From Pycnopodia helianthoides (lineage: Eukaryota; Echinodermata; Asteroidea; Forcipulatida; Asteriidae), in NCBI GenBank assembly GCA_032158295.1, contig CM063247.1:11762399-11826398 (forward strand): a stretch of 64,000 bases of DNA. Reading direction: 5' to 3'. The notes under the pieces were generated by a model. It did not search any database, had not been told where the DNA came from, and saw only the letters and a list, made by a program, of their open reading frames with translations. Numbering within the stretch: position 1 is the first letter of the stretch; each line of letters begins with the position of its first letter. Positions 34,266 through 46,990 of the stretch are shown here, piece by piece. A program made the translations under genes and the position numbers.

Positions 34266-36477
34266 AGAATCAATCATTTATATTTTATCACAAGAACCAG
34301 TTTTTAAGAAAGAGAGCGAATACTATATAAATCACCGTTTATGTATTCTTCTTTCTGTGTACCCGTACCTTCAAAATATCAAGGTCTTAAAAACCACGCA
34401 AATGAATTCAGAGAAGGGCGACAGGAGACTTATTTCTATTGAGCTAACTTCATTATCTTGATTTTATTTTATTTTTTTGGGGGGGGAGTAAAGATGGAAC
34501 AGTTAATAAAACACAATTTTAATAAACTGATCATGTGGTTGGAGGGTGTATTGTTTGCGTATATTATTATTAAGTATTAATGCATATTTTTCGTGGATTA
34601 ATATTTTACTATTTACATCAGTAATTTTACCGAAAACTCATTGTGCAAAAAGAGGTGTCAACTGAAAAACTGACGACGGTCAAAGAAACCTTCACATTTC
34701 TGTAGCGTTGTACTCTATGGGATTCCAGTAGAGCTCGGGCGTTGTGTAGACAATTTCGTCTGATAAATTGAGGGGCGTCTCGAGTTAAGACTCCACCAAC
34801 AGAAAATGAATTAGAAATTAGTTGAGATTGGGTGTCGAGATAGACGACGTGAATCTTTATTAATTGTTTTCTCCGTGTGTCGAGTTGGACCCATTAATAG
34901 CCAACAGGCAAGCCCCTGATGATGACCCGATAAAAACACGCGACTGGGATTTCAATTCATTTGTTTCGGCCGCCGTATCTTTTTTTATACGTGAGTTATA
35001 AACTAAGTACAGCATTGAATGTCGCCGTGATAGGTTCGATCTGAAAGTGAACTGATTACAAAACACACGCCAACAGCGAATCTCCAGAGGAATAGCTCTG
35101 CCCCGGACTACTGTGCTGTGTTGATCGAGAAAAGTAGGCAATTGAAGTTACTGAAAATCACCGTTTATATGCAGGCATTATGAATGTTCACACTTCCCAG
35201 AACAAACCATCTTCTCTCGTCGTTTTGTTCTGATACAAAGGGATCACCCTAATTTGATGGTATTTTCACAGGTTGGTGTGTTGATTTACAACTGGAGAAT
35301 GGAAATGAGTTTAATCGTTGAAAGAGAAAGAATGGTGAACATACCTATAATTTTACAGAAAAGACACAATAAGAACTGCCCATAAATTCAAACGTCATTG
35401 CAGTGTTCATTAGGCGGCCCACTGACTATAGGGACACACCTACTGCGTGAATGACAACAGAGAGCTTCCACCGACATAGTTGCAGTTAGCTAAATTTCTT
35501 TAAAATCAGTGTATACAAAAATGGCAACCGTATGGTAATTCTAAATGTACCTTTCAAAGGGTTCGGTGTGTTCTAAACCTTCCTGCATCGGTTTGATGCC
35601 ATTGATCAGAATAGAAGATCAATAGAAGAAGATCAACATGGCAGTTGATCGTGTTTAGTCTTTGAAAAGTTTCATGGAAAAACCCCGATTTGGAATCCAG
35701 GGAAAACTGTGGGTATAAGGTCCATACACTAAAGAGTTGAGGCATGATTCCCTGGATGTCCATACAAAAAATTTGTGACCGTCTCACTTTCCTAAAAATG
35801 AGTGCGTGCCCGACTGCGTGGTACATCAATACTTCACAAAATATACCCGGAAATTATAGCGCACTCCATGCTGCAAAGATCGAGCACATGAAGAATGACA
35901 ATACACGTGGATCAGAGCCGTCTCTCCGCGGCAGATCACCCAAGTTCTCTTGCACTTGTTCCAATTCGCGGGTTGAGACGCACTTTGGTATAAAGTCTCT
36001 GTCGACGCCAAACGATCTCGAGAACTTGAGCGCACGAAAAGAAAAAAAAACATTCGTGCAGACGCACACTTCCTAAATCGAGAATCACATTTTGAGGTGA
36101 AAATCATTCGCGTTTGTTGGAAAATTGATTTAGAAACCAATGAAGCGATCCCAAAAGGTCCCGTGATATTTGTGTATTATTAAATCAAATTCTTCTTCCG
36201 TGCCTATAAGAAAATTTACCTATTTTTTTCTACTGCAAGATAAAAAAGACTTTTTTGTAAACTCTGAGTTGCTTTTCAAGGTTGGGTAAATTGGTTTGTT
36301 AGACCCGTGCGGATAAAAACGGGGGACCAGTCTAGCCATCAAGATGCCTTTCCGGGCACAAAACTCAACCTTCCTGTGCTTTGATCTCTCTGTATAGCAA
36401 ACTATCATGGCGGCGTGTTGCGTTTTTCGAATCTCCCAGTTTGACCTCCAAAGCGTTGAGTTGATATAAAGGAATGT
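34266..36477. other. No gene recognised
   Basis: At 35251-35290 the words ATTTGATGGTATTTTCACAG and GTTGGTGTGTTGATT resemble the TTAA-MITE box and may be a relic. Minus-strand frames at 34860-35141 and 35826-36140 have no recognised domains. A short A run lies near 36042. Confidence 0.45.
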
Positions 36478-36486
36478 AGTCCAGAC

Positions 36487-36809
36487 CAACCTCGTCCCCA
36501 TGGTTTACTTTATTTCCAACCATGTTTACAATAGTAAACCCTGGGAGGGAAACTCCTTATTTGGACCCTGATTGGACAAAACCAAATAGTTAACCTTTAT
36601 CAAAACAGTCGGCCGCAACCAATGTACAAACAGGCTATTAAATCTGGTACCGGACCACGAGACCATGACGAAGATGTGAATTTCGAAAAGCAGCCAGACT
36701 ATTCTAATTTGCATACGTATCCAAAAATTTTAGATATGCAAATGATCCAATACCAGGGGGAGAGAGCGGTCAACCTGGTACTGCTCGAAACACCCTGGGG
36801 ACGAGGTTG
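36487..36809. mobile_element. TIR element N with 9-bp target duplication
   Basis: It starts CAACCTCGTCCCCATGG and ends CCCTGGGGACGAGGTTG, giving 14 perfect terminal bases. The flanks are identical: AGTCCAGAC at 36478-36486 and again at 36810-36818. The size is 323 bp. The internal frame at 36622-36810 is not a transposase. A 9-bp duplication is typical of Mutator-like elements, though hAT/P types with 8 bp are an alternative. Confidence 0.9.
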
Positions 36810-36818
36810 AGTCCAGAC

Positions 36819-37606
36819 CCGTAAATTATTAAGATCCGTGTTCTTGATGCACAATGCAACCCTGCTTTATTACGACCCTGAAAATGCATTATTGGATTTC
36901 GGGTCTTGTACCCTAGATACCCAATTCTGTGTCAAAGAATCTGCCAGCTCAATTGTACATGATCTTTTTCCACTCGCAAATTGACACAAAATAATGTAGG
37001 GCGCAACTTATGGAAGAAAGCAAAAAAGCTTTGAAGGAAAAAAAACACACCAAGATAAGCTGCAAGCTTGTACAAAAGAAGCTACCAAACGAACAGTCAA
37101 AATTGCAAGAAAACTAATTTTACCCAGAAAGCTATATGTCACAGAAAGAAATGATAAAATATGGTAAAATGTTAGCTATAGAATATTGTCAAAATGAAAA
37201 AGACATTAATCTATCCCACTTAAAAGGCTTAAAAATACAACAATTGTTTCCATGCATGCACCGGTCTTTTGAATCGTAACCTTGCTGTATCCTATATTAG
37301 ACTTTACCCATTAAGAATCAACACAATTTACTTTTCTAGTCTTCTAAGTATTTCCGCACGGACTGACCATTTTTACTTCAGAATTTACAATTGTGTAAAC
37401 ATTCTTTACAGAACCTTTCTCGGTTCTACTCGGCGGTCAGTCACCAACCTTTTCAAGACTGCACATACAATTCGCTCCATCGTTTTGATAAGGTCTATTG
37501 GGTATAATTTCATCAAATTGAATGTCTCTCCCTCGCAATTAGAGAGAGAGAGAGAGAGCGAGAGAGAGACAGATATGTAGGCCTACATGCATGCAATATC
37601 TGAATT
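36819..37606. other. No gene; (GA)n run
   Basis: AGAGAGAGAG runs lie at 37541-37571. The 103-codon frame at 37269-37580 ends in this repeat and has no recognised domain. Confidence 0.5.
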
Positions 37607-37905
37607 GCGTGTCGTGGCTGATCGGTTAAGAGCACCGGACTCACTGCTCTGGTGTTTCTGATCAGCAGAGTGTGGGTTCGAGTCCCGGTCGTGGCACTTG
37701 TGTCCTTGAGCAAGAAACTTTATACCAGCATTGGTCTGTCCTTTGGATGGGACATTAAGCTGTGTAGGTACCCGTGTACAATGGTTGGTACTCGGTAGTG
37801 TGTACTAGGAGAGTGCACGTAAAAGAACCGACTTATTGTGGAAGAGTATAGGGGGGTTAACCCAAACATTGTTTGCATGTTTCCTCAGGCTTGCGAGCTA
37901 CAATG
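37607..37905 (+). mobile_element. tRNA-derived SINE, copy 3
   Basis: The head is GTCGTGGCTGATCGGTTAAG (A-box region) with B box GGGTTCGAGTCCC. The ends GTGTCGTG and CGTGGCAC can pair like an acceptor stem. The body has CTTGAGCAAGAAACTTTA, TTTGGATGGGACATTAAGC and GCACGTAAAAGAACCG. The 3' border is approximate. Confidence 0.85.
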
Positions 37906-38499
37906 ATTAAGTTCACTTTAGAGGAATCCTTGGTTTCATTACCGGAAATTTATAATGTACATTTTTCAAAAAGATTTGCGAGAGCTGATATTTATTTAAT
38001 TCTTATGAATACGGTAATGGTTGAGTTGGTAGAGTTGTAATGGCTGAGATTAACTCTTGTTGTGCTTACCAGAGCGATACTTTCAGTGACAAACTCCCCA
38101 ACCCCATCTGTGGGCTCAAACCCCACCCCTTAGACTGTCACCGCCTACTCCCTCAGTTTCACACCTTAGGGAGGCACTGGGCTATATACCCACTGTCACA
38201 CACACACACACAAGTGTGTGAACACCTGCAAATAGGTACCTCCTATTGTCCCTCTTTTGTTTGTACTTTTGGGCAACAGTTCCCATTGGTTTTGTACATA
38301 CTTTCCAACTGGGGACCTTCACCCTATTGTCCTCTTTTGTTTTATAGGTCTCCAGTTTGAATGTGTGTACCTATAATACCCACTAAAACTTGAGATCAGG
38401 TGCTATTTTATTCATTCACACCCTCAGCCTGTTCCCATCTAAGCATCACACAGCTCTGTGTTGACATTCACTCTGTGGACATTCCTTTGTTCTGTACAC
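37906..38499. other. No gene; (CA)n run
   Basis: A (CA)9 run lies at 38196-38213. The 106-codon plus frame at 38040-38360 has no recognised motif. Confidence 0.45.
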
Positions 38500-38896
38500 T
38501 TAAAGACACTGGACACCTTTGGTAATTGTCAAAGACCAGTCTTCTCACTTGGTGTATCTCAACATATTATGCACAAAATAACAAACCTGTGAAAATTTGA
38601 ACTCAATTGGTCGTCGAAGTTGCGAGATAATAATGGAAGAAAAAAAACATCCTTGTCACACGAAGTTGTGTGCTTTCAGATGCTTGATTTCGAGACCTCA
38701 CGCGTGAGGTCTCGAAATCAATTCAAATATTTTACTGAGAAATTACTTCTTTCACAAAAAACTACGTTACTTCAGAGGGAGCCGTTTCTCACAATGTTTT
38801 ATACTATCAACAGCTCTCCATTGCTCGTTACCAAGTAAGTCTTTATGCTATCAATTATTTTGAGTAATTACCAATAGTGTCCAGTGCCTTTTTTAA
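38500..38896 (-). mobile_element. MITE family A, copy A2 (complete)
   Basis: It starts TTAAAGACACTGGACACC and ends AGTGTCCAGTGCCTTTTTTAA. The central GAGACCTCACG palindrome extends to TTGATTTCGAGACCTCACG with its inverse. It is A1 in reverse. A 72-codon plus frame ends at CCAAGTAAGT, but the frame is not conserved between copies. Confidence 0.92.
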
Positions 38897-39223
38897 GGAA
38901 AATCTTATTCTTCAACACTGTAAAAAAACACATAGTGTTTCAAGTCACTACACTGTGTTGACCTCCCTTGTTCCATGTCCACACCTTGTTCATAAGACAA
39001 CACACACTCTAGAGTAAGCACTCTGCGTCAAGATCCATACCCTTGAGTTTCCCGCCTTTTTGATTCATCATTCCAATCGCCTCTCTGTATCGGTATTTCT
39101 ACTCCGCGCTACAGCTGCAAGTGGTCAGCCAATACTGATCTTATCTTGCCAATACAGCGAAGCCGACTTACAGCACCACCAAAACACTTGAAAAGCTTTA
39201 TCTAGATATTCTTCCCGCATATC
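38897..39223. other. No gene recognised
   Basis: This is unique-looking sequence. ACACTGTAAAAAAACACATA and ACTACACTGTGTTGACC give weak inverted words only. Confidence 0.5.
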
Positions 39224-39350
39224 TTGAGGCGTGCCGTGGCAGATGGTTCTATTCCCGGTCATCACACTTGTGTTCCTTTCTGAGCACGGCACTTAACCAT
39301 AATTGCTTCTCTTAACCCAGGTGTATATGTAGGAATCTGAGAGGGCCCAG
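39224..39350 (+). mobile_element. tRNA-derived SINE fragment, copy 4
   Basis: GGTTCTATTCCCGGTCAT (decayed B box), ACACTTGTGTTCC, GCACGGCACTTAACCATAAT and TGCTTCTCTTAACCCAG match the head-to-middle part of copies 1 and 2. The A box and tail are not recognisable. Confidence 0.6.
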
Positions 39351-40245
39351 GCAGTATCGTGTTGGATTAACCTCCCAGCGCTAATTTAAGCAGCTTGGGA
39401 TTGTGTATGGTCCCCAGGGTATTGAGAAAGTTTCAGGAATGATCTAAATATGCCTGATGAACAGGGATTATAATGTCGTAAATTCCCGTGACCTAGCGAC
39501 CAGTAATGTGAACTACAAGAACAAATAATTATTATTTTCTTTAGATTTCATTTTTATGCCATTTATTTAAAAACTATACGATGCGACCTTTGTTTAAATA
39601 CTTCTGACAACTCTAGTTCTCTGACTGGCGGTTTCATTTTATAGGGTAGTTGCTACTGCATGCATTAATAATACAAATTATTTTGCTATGTAAGCGGTCC
39701 AAGTCCATACATTTTGATGACACGAAGATGACAAAAGGACGAACGCCATGATCGGGTGTCTGTCAGTGATACATTGTACTCCAGTCACTTCAACCAGTGC
39801 GAAAAATCAATATTGAACTGACCCTCCGGGTCGATAACGGTGAGGCTAGAATTATTTCCCGTTATTTTCCCGTGGGCGCTTTAAAAACTGCTTTTTAAAT
39901 TACGACGGAGCGTTGATAACACGGTGTATGTCTCTCTCTGTGCTGCTAACCGCACGAAGAACAAACTCAGTGGTGTAGCCAGACATTTTCATTTGGGGGT
40001 GGGGGTGCAAGCGGCAACGACATTATTTGAGGGCTATGTAATATATTGAACCATTCATTGGTGAATTTTTATCAGTCTCATTTGCAGGGGTTGCAAGGGT
40101 TCTGAGCGGACAAACTGCATTTTTACCAAAACAGAAAAAAGGGACTGATGGAAGTTAAGCATATCTGTTTCCATTACTTCCATTTTATATTACACAAGGG
40201 TGAAATTGGAATGGATTAGGAGCAAGTATAGGCTTATTAACCATT
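39351..40245. other. No gene recognised
   Basis: I see no recurrent repeat or recognisable coding sequence here. Confidence 0.5.
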
Positions 40246-40401
40246 ATGGATTGCAATACGCGTCATTGACCACCATCGTTGATGTAAAACAATGGAAAGT
40301 GCATGCGTGTACGCGCTACGCACGACTCTCAGCCAATGATAGCTCTTCACGCGTGCATAATTCATCAAAGATGGCGGCCGATGACGCGTATTGCAATCCA
40401 T
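40246..40401. mobile_element. TIR element P2 (156 bp)
   Basis: It is bounded by perfect 21-bp inverted repeats beginning ATGGATTGCAATACGCGTCA. The core matches P1 (21298-21372) in reverse. It contains AGCCAATG (CCAAT word, 40333) and AAGATGGCGGC (40368-40378, the YY1 consensus). No target duplication is evident. Confidence 0.85.
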
Positions 40402-40448
40402 CCTCCCCCCGCACGTGACGTCACACGCGCTGAGTGTGCAGTCAACAG
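40368..40448 (+). promoter_or_regulatory. Promoter-like motif cluster
   Basis: Within 80 bp there are a YY1 consensus AAGATGGCGGC, CACGTGAC at 40413, a CRE palindrome TGACGTCA at 40416-40423 and a donor-like CAG/GTAAAA at 40446, in a CpG-rich stretch. The YY1 site lies inside P2, so part of the cluster is transposon-borne. No exon can be shown, and promoter activity is speculative. Confidence 0.25.
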
Positions 40449-41952
40449 GTAAAACGTGTAAACGCCGCGCCACCTAAAAATCGCACTACACTGTACAACA
40501 TACATGTACAGGGACTCCCAAAATGGGGCAACCATGATTATTGTGATGACGTTCAGTGAATTGTTAGGTCAATAGATGTACACTAATGAGATAATAATTG
40601 TTGTTTGTGTTGAAGTCAGTTAAATTAGTTAGTTTAATTGATAGGCTATACACGTTTTCGTCAGTATCATTGTTAAGTTAGTAGCTCTGGTTTAAGTTTT
40701 CAATCTTACCTGCACATATATAGCTAAACATTCACACTGTATTAAGTAGCTCATCGGTTTCCACGAAGGAATGATTCTACTCCACGAATGTTGGAAGTCC
40801 ACTTGCCTCACCATTAGCGTCACACGATACGGTTAATGATGCCGTGCTTGCCCGACGGGTGCTGTGAAAGCTTGTCTTTCCACCCCGGGAGTCCGGTACC
40901 AGACCCCCAGCTCTGACTTTCACATATCCCCACTTTGCCGTTATCTATACAGTCCGTATCCATATCAGTAATACGTGTTTGTAGGGGTGAAAAAAGGAAC
41001 AGGAATCGAGTCGCCGTATATGCATTACATGTATCCCCTTTTTTTTAACAGCTTACCGTTGCATGAAATAGTTCAGTGTTGATAACAGACAGACTGATGA
41101 TGTCCAAAATCACTCCAACCATGAAATGGCCGTACGGTGATTTCTACAAGTTGACTGACCATTCGAGTGTGGTTAGAGATACCTCCTATCGGAATGACAG
41201 ACTCGGCCTTTTCATAACTTGAATTTATTCGAGAATTCCAATATAACTACGGAACAGATCTGCAAAATATGCATACAATTTTCTCCCTCAGTGGGATGCT
41301 GCACTATGGTCAATCAGTGGAACTTTATCTCCCATGAAGAACAGAAGGGAAAATACAATATTGATGGTTTCAGGCCAGAGTCTCCCGCATCCTTGCTCCG
41401 GAAATGTGACATTTTCCATTTTCAAGTGACCGGAGGTATAGAAGACCGAACTAATGAACGTCTTGAGGAAGAGTGTTAACATCAGGAAGTCATAGGATTC
41501 TTTCTTTATCTTCTTCTTCTTCTTCCTATCTTTTTTTTGGGGGGAGTGAGTTCATTGCTTTGGCAACTGATGGAAAAAAATTTGAGAAGGAATCACATTT
41601 CGTTTCAAAATCAACGGCTTCAGTTCCCCGTGTTTATTCTGTGATGTAATAGCCACTGTAAGCCACGCCCACTTTATACAAACTGACTTCAAAGAACAAT
41701 ACGAATCCCATTGAACTCGTTTATTTTTGATGATATAGAAACATGGTTTGTTTGTTTGTTTGTTTGTTTTCTAATTAGACTTGATTGGTGGTCTTCCCAG
41801 AACTATCAGTTTCTGTAATAAGGACGCGGATTGAACTGGTGATTATTTGGTAAAATCTCCTATGCCAGATGTTGGTGTCGTCAGAAGAAGTTGCGAGGAC
41901 ATTGCGCGTGCGGCAGTATCTCCTGCATGACGTGACGCATTGACTCACCAAC
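40402..41952. other. No gene; Q2 word, simple repeats
   Basis: 40512-40552 resembles Q1 (CCCAAAATGGGGCAACCATG and GTGATGACGTTCA). (TTC)n lies near 41508-41530 and (TTTG)n at 41745-41770. The short frames at 41219-41482 have no motif. Confidence 0.45.
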
Positions 41953-41995
41953 CGGACAGACTATGCAAGTCTAGTCTGACGAATATTCAAACATC
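41953..41995 (+). mobile_element. Possible single end of element L (L3)
   Basis: CAGACTATGCAAGTCTAGTC, then ACGAATATTCAAACATCCGG and ACCTTGGTTGGGA, follows the left end of L1 with substitutions. No matching right end is found. Confidence 0.4.
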
Positions 41996-44900
41996 CGGGA
42001 ACCTTGGTTGGGAGTTTTTAACGAGTGATAACAAAATAATTGCGCATTTTATCGGGTCCTAGTGTGTTCTGAGACTCGGTAGATTTGCACAGCATGCCCA
42101 GACGCCTTCAGCGTGGGCTCAAGATGATGCATGAGCTCAAAATGGTGCCTCAGCCTAAGCCGAAGTCAATGTATTAATCGATCCTTTATAAAGAAATTTT
42201 CGTAAAAACGGCCTCTTGTAGAAGAATGTGAAAATTGCACTAATATCAAAATATTACAAATTTGACGAAATGTAACACACAATAACATACACAGTGAGCC
42301 CAACGTACTAGTTACCTAATATTTTTGTTTCTGTAAAATCGATCATGTTGTGGAACCTAGAGAGAGAGGAACGGCTTTGTATTTAAAAAATAAAATATCG
42401 ACCAAGCAGAGGATACAAAGATAAACTATCATGCATAAATATATCTAGATTAAAAACTCGGCAAAACACCACACTATACTTGAACCAGTTCTCAAAATAA
42501 AAAATTTGAGATTGTGCCATTACAAAACTAAAATGTAAAAAAAACCAGCATCATATTATTTGCCAGATGAGAATACATTTTCTAAGGATAGCATTTGCGG
42601 ATCTGTTTCTTATTTCACATAAACTTAATTTTATTTAGTGTTTTAAAAAAAACTATACAATTACAGCTCATGTAACTTAGGTGATGTGGAATACCTTTTT
42701 CTTGTTCTTCTTCTTCTAGCTCTGAAAGATTGTTAAGTAGTAATTCTCTCATTGCATCAGCAGTCTGGGGTTTGGGTGGGTTTTTTTTCGTAACCTGTTT
42801 GTCTTGTCTCCGAGGGTGTCTGACTGGGCTGTATTCTACAAGCCTTTGGCTTAATCTGACAGACTCATGCTCATAGATTAATTTGTATTTATTATTTCTT
42901 CTTATCCAAGTAATATAAGTTGTATTAATATGTTTTATTTCGACAAGAGTTTATTGAATAAATATTGACTTAAACATATAATTTTTAAAAAACAAGATGG
43001 ATTTGCGAATGATCCATTAGTGTATCCTGTGATAATGAATCACTCAATATAATCAAATAAATAATCAATCAATAACCAGTCGATAATCTATCATAAAATG
43101 AGTTTGACTAAATACCTGAGAATTGAATTCTGAAATTTGTAAAATTTCCATCAATTGAATCTTTACTGAAAAAAAACAAAAGACGTTATGCATACGTAAA
43201 CAAATTCTTTTACCAACACGCATGGCCGTAATAAATTTACCGAATTGACAATTTAGTTTTTAGAAGATGAATGAATGGTGAACAAACCGTAACCTGTTTC
43301 CCATTTATATAAACATGAACATAATTTGTAGAAATATGTCACATTTGAAAGTTGCTCTTCAACGCAAATTACAGAAACGGAAACTCCATTAGCAGCTGCA
43401 GCAACCTCTATTATGTAGGCCCGAGGCCGCGTCCGAGTCAAGCACCTTCGGCTACGGCTAACGGCTACGGCTACGGCCGTTGACTGCAGGCTTTTCCAAC
43501 GATCTGGCCATAGCCACAGCCGAAGTCGTTGATTTTATCAGGGCATTTCTGTATTTGTTTCCCTCCGCTGTTTGTTTACTCTTTTTTTTTTTTTTTTTTT
43601 TTTTTTGACAGGATAAATTTTGTATAGAAAAATAAGTAAACCTTAAGCAATGTAAATATTTTACCTCAATTTTTAATTTTTTTTGTAAATATTATCATTT
43701 TAATTATTAATAATATTCAGAAAAAAATAATTTGCTTACCAACCAAAAGGACATATGGTATAAATGCAAATAAACTGAGTGGCCTGACGTTTCGACCCGA
43801 GCAGAGTATTTCTCGAATGTTATTATTGTGATTTACATGCCTCGTCAATTTCAAAGAACGAAGAGTTTTTGCCTCACTTTGGAGTTCAAGATGCAAATTC
43901 TAGCAGAAAGCTAATGTCGTTCTTTGGATCTTTATTTGTTCTGATTCCACTTTCACATTCATAAAATTCGTTTAGTTCACTTTAGCTCGATGCTATTGTA
44001 CAGCGTCGGTTACAACCTAATTTCATTATTGATGAATTTCGGAAAGTAATTTTTTGTTTTATTCTAATAAGGAGCTACCGTTATATGAGCCAAAATACAA
44101 ACTCAACTTGTAATGGTGAGAAGAATTCAACAGTAATATGGTTCTCTAAAACCAACTGAATACCTATGAAGCGCTGACTGTTTATTATTTGACGCACTCT
44201 ATAAATTCTATACGGAATTCGAAGAAGTATGACATTTCCAAACACACATGCAGTGTGCCCGCACTCGAGCATGCTGATGTCTGATTGAATTTGATCATCG
44301 ATTCATAGAGCATTATTAGCAAGTCCAATAGATACCCTCACCTTTCATAGTTTTTCATCTGCGCTGAAATCCACGACGCATTCGTTAATTTTTCTAGTTT
44401 CCTTTTGTTTATCTTTTTCTTCTTCTTCTTCTTTTTCCCCCCGAGTCTCCTGCATTTTGACAAGTCAAATGGAGCAGAATTTGCACATTAACTTAAGCCG
44501 AGCAAAGTATGGGTGTGATGAGGCATGAGATAGGTTCCCAATCAATAAACTCTGCAGCCTGTGAAATATCTACAGACAACGGTTATCTGTTCAGCATTCG
44601 CTCTTCACATAGTAGACATGGTGGACAGTATGCGGGGATTAAATTTCGTGTGTGTGTGTTTTTTTTCGCTCTTAAATTGTTCTAAAAGGGTCGGGTTGGC
44701 TTGTTTATTTTGGTTGGAAAGCTTATATCAATTTTGTTTTTATGAAAATCACCTAAAGTGCTGACTGCGGGGCAGTGTCCCGAAACGAAGGCACTGTCCA
44801 ACTTTCTAGCGAAAAAAAAAAACATAACTGCCGGAACTGACTGTTTCTGCTGAACTCGTCCCGTGAGTGTTTATTTCAATTATGAGGGTATATTATTCTA

Positions 44901-45909
44901 ACTACGTAGAAAAAGGAACAGCCGGAGTCCTCGCATGCCCCGATATTATCTCTGGGGTCTTTTTTATTTTTTTTCTTGATGATGTTATCTTTGTGGGCCT
45001 TTGTGCTGGTAGGCCTATAGCAAAACGGTCTTTATTTAGCCATACAAAAAAGTATTCAGAAACATTAGTATGCTTAAACGAAACGAGTTTGTGTTTTGAT
45101 ATATGCTAAATTACACTTGAATTTGCAGTAAAACGAGCTGTATCAATTATGGCACTCGGTCGTAATATTATGAGTGTACACAAAAATAAGAACCAGAAAT
45201 GCGGGTTCCAGTACCTTAGGGTTACATGCACTCTCAACGTAAGAACCTGGATTGCAAAATGGTAGTTCGGGGTTCCTCGTTATATGTCCAGGTGTCGTTT
45301 GATAATGTGTAATACTAATAGAGTAAATAGTCCATTTCCCCCCCCCCCTCTCCATTTACATGGAGAAGGTAAATTCATGATACGTTGCATGCCGTTGCCG
45401 AAATATTATATTTTATTTCTCTGAACGAAATTTGACAGATAATGCTGTTTCAAAACGGAAAACATACAAACAATATCCCTTTTGCCACGCAGCCACGGAC
45501 AATGCACAGCATACATGTAGCATACAAAATTGTTTGTACACGGCTAACGGACGTGAGATAATGCCAGTATCCAGACAATGATTCATGTCTCGTTTTTAGC
45601 TAACAACCGCTTTTTATTGGCAGATATTTCGTGCAATTCCCTTAAATGAAACTTAACTTGTCACTTTCTCGAATCTATACAAAATGGCTTTTGAAAACTT
45701 GAATCCAAAACTTGGGGGTCAAATCGTCAACAAATCTTACCTAGAATCTTTCATCTCGCTCTCTGTTTTTGTACCTGGCTCCCTCCCACTTACTGGTCAG
45801 CTTTTGCTTTTTGTTTTTTCAAAACCGCACAGGAAAAAAGGAGGATGAGAAATATAATTTATACGTCAAGCTGCTCTGAATTAAAACTCCATCACAAGCC
45901 CACCCCCCC

Positions 45910-45940
<31 letters not shown>

Positions 45941-46210
45941 GTTAGTAAAAGAAGATTGCTTTGTGAGATGAAAAACAGTGCAGCAGACATGCTAATTATA
46001 AAGGGATTGTACAACATTCGATTTTTCGTAATTTACTTTTTAAAATGTTGCTTCATGGTTTGAGGTTAAAATCAGTGTCGGCTTTGGTTGTTTTTGCAAT
46101 GTCTGGCGGTGAAGCGATGTTTGAACGGTAAAGAGCATACTAATGATGGTCAGAGCTGTCATCGGATGTTGCAAAATAGACGCATTAACATGACAGCACT
46201 TCTCATATAG
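41996..46210. other. 4.2 kb without recognisable genes
   Basis: This is AT-rich DNA. (CGGCTA)n-like words lie at 43450-43482 and a T homopolymer of about 25 at 43582-43606. Near 43780-43830 the minus strand reads CTCGGGTCGAAACGTCAGGC, similar to Penelope-type ends. (TTC)n lies near 44418-44435, a C run near 45340, and (CA)n at 45910-45931. No coding or MITE feature is visible. Confidence 0.45.
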
Positions 46211-46585
46211 CTTAGGGGAAAATTAATGGCAATAAAAACTGACTTGGTTAGAAGTACAGCAACTTTCGATATTATAAAGCATTTTGAGAAATATTTCAAT
46301 TCAAAATAATGTGGATATGGAAAAATGTGTCAGTTTATATGCCCTAAAATTTGAATCTGAGAAACGTTTCTGTCAGAACCGTTTCTCAGATCGTGTATTC
46401 CTATTAGGAATTATTCTTTATGCGTGGACATAATCGCTTCGGATTTTGGCGATATTTCAAAAACGCGACCACCTTTTAAAATGTAAATTTTCACAGGTTA
46501 GTTTTATTGTATATATCTACATTTAGGCTACACATGATTAAAACAATCAAACGGTCCCCAAAACCAAAGGTATACTTTGCCTTAA
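46211..46585 (+). mobile_element. MITE family E, copy E2
   Basis: This is E1 in reverse. It has ACTGACTTGGTTAGAAGTAC, TTTGAATCTGAGAAACG, the hairpin GAGAAACGTTT..AACCGTTTCTC, AAAACGCGACCACCTTTTAA and TTTTCACAGGTTAG. It ends TACTTTGCCTTAA. The left terminus has decayed. Confidence 0.8.
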
Positions 46586-46740
46586 GTAGGCCTATAACGC
46601 ATTTTCCTCGTTTTCAAATCATATTTTTCATGCTGAGCTAAATTAAGTTATAATTTAGTACATTGTGAATAGCAACTTTCAACAGATTTTTGCAAATATT
46701 ACTTGTGTTTTACCCGTACCTAACATCTATTCAAATCGTT

Positions 46741-46990
46741 GTGGTAACCCGCTGCTATAGATAAAGGGTTCGAACCGCCTCTAGCCATCGGGAAAGCTGG
46801 GTGATCTAGTGGTGAAACATCTGCTACGGAATGGCAAAGGTTGTGGGATCGAATCCCACCCGAGTGACATGCCCGTGGAATTGTTTTCGCAGGACTCGAG
46901 GAAAGTGCTTAGTACACAGTGCCTGAAACACATCGGTGAAGTGGTCAGACACATTTCTGTTTTATTTCGAACAGTCGAGATAATACTCAC
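46741..46990 (+). mobile_element. tRNA-like SINE head, second type
   Basis: GTGGGATCGAATCCCAC (46849-46865) is an intact T-arm-like hairpin and near-perfect B box. TGATCTAGTGGTGAAACA upstream is a diverged A box. No full cloverleaf with a matching acceptor stem could be drawn, so I prefer a SINE or tRNA relic over a functional tRNA. Only one copy is present in the window. Confidence 0.45.

Noticed and set aside
46795..46875. Functional tRNA gene
   Set aside because: The T arm and B box are good, but the acceptor stem and anticodon arm could not be formed.
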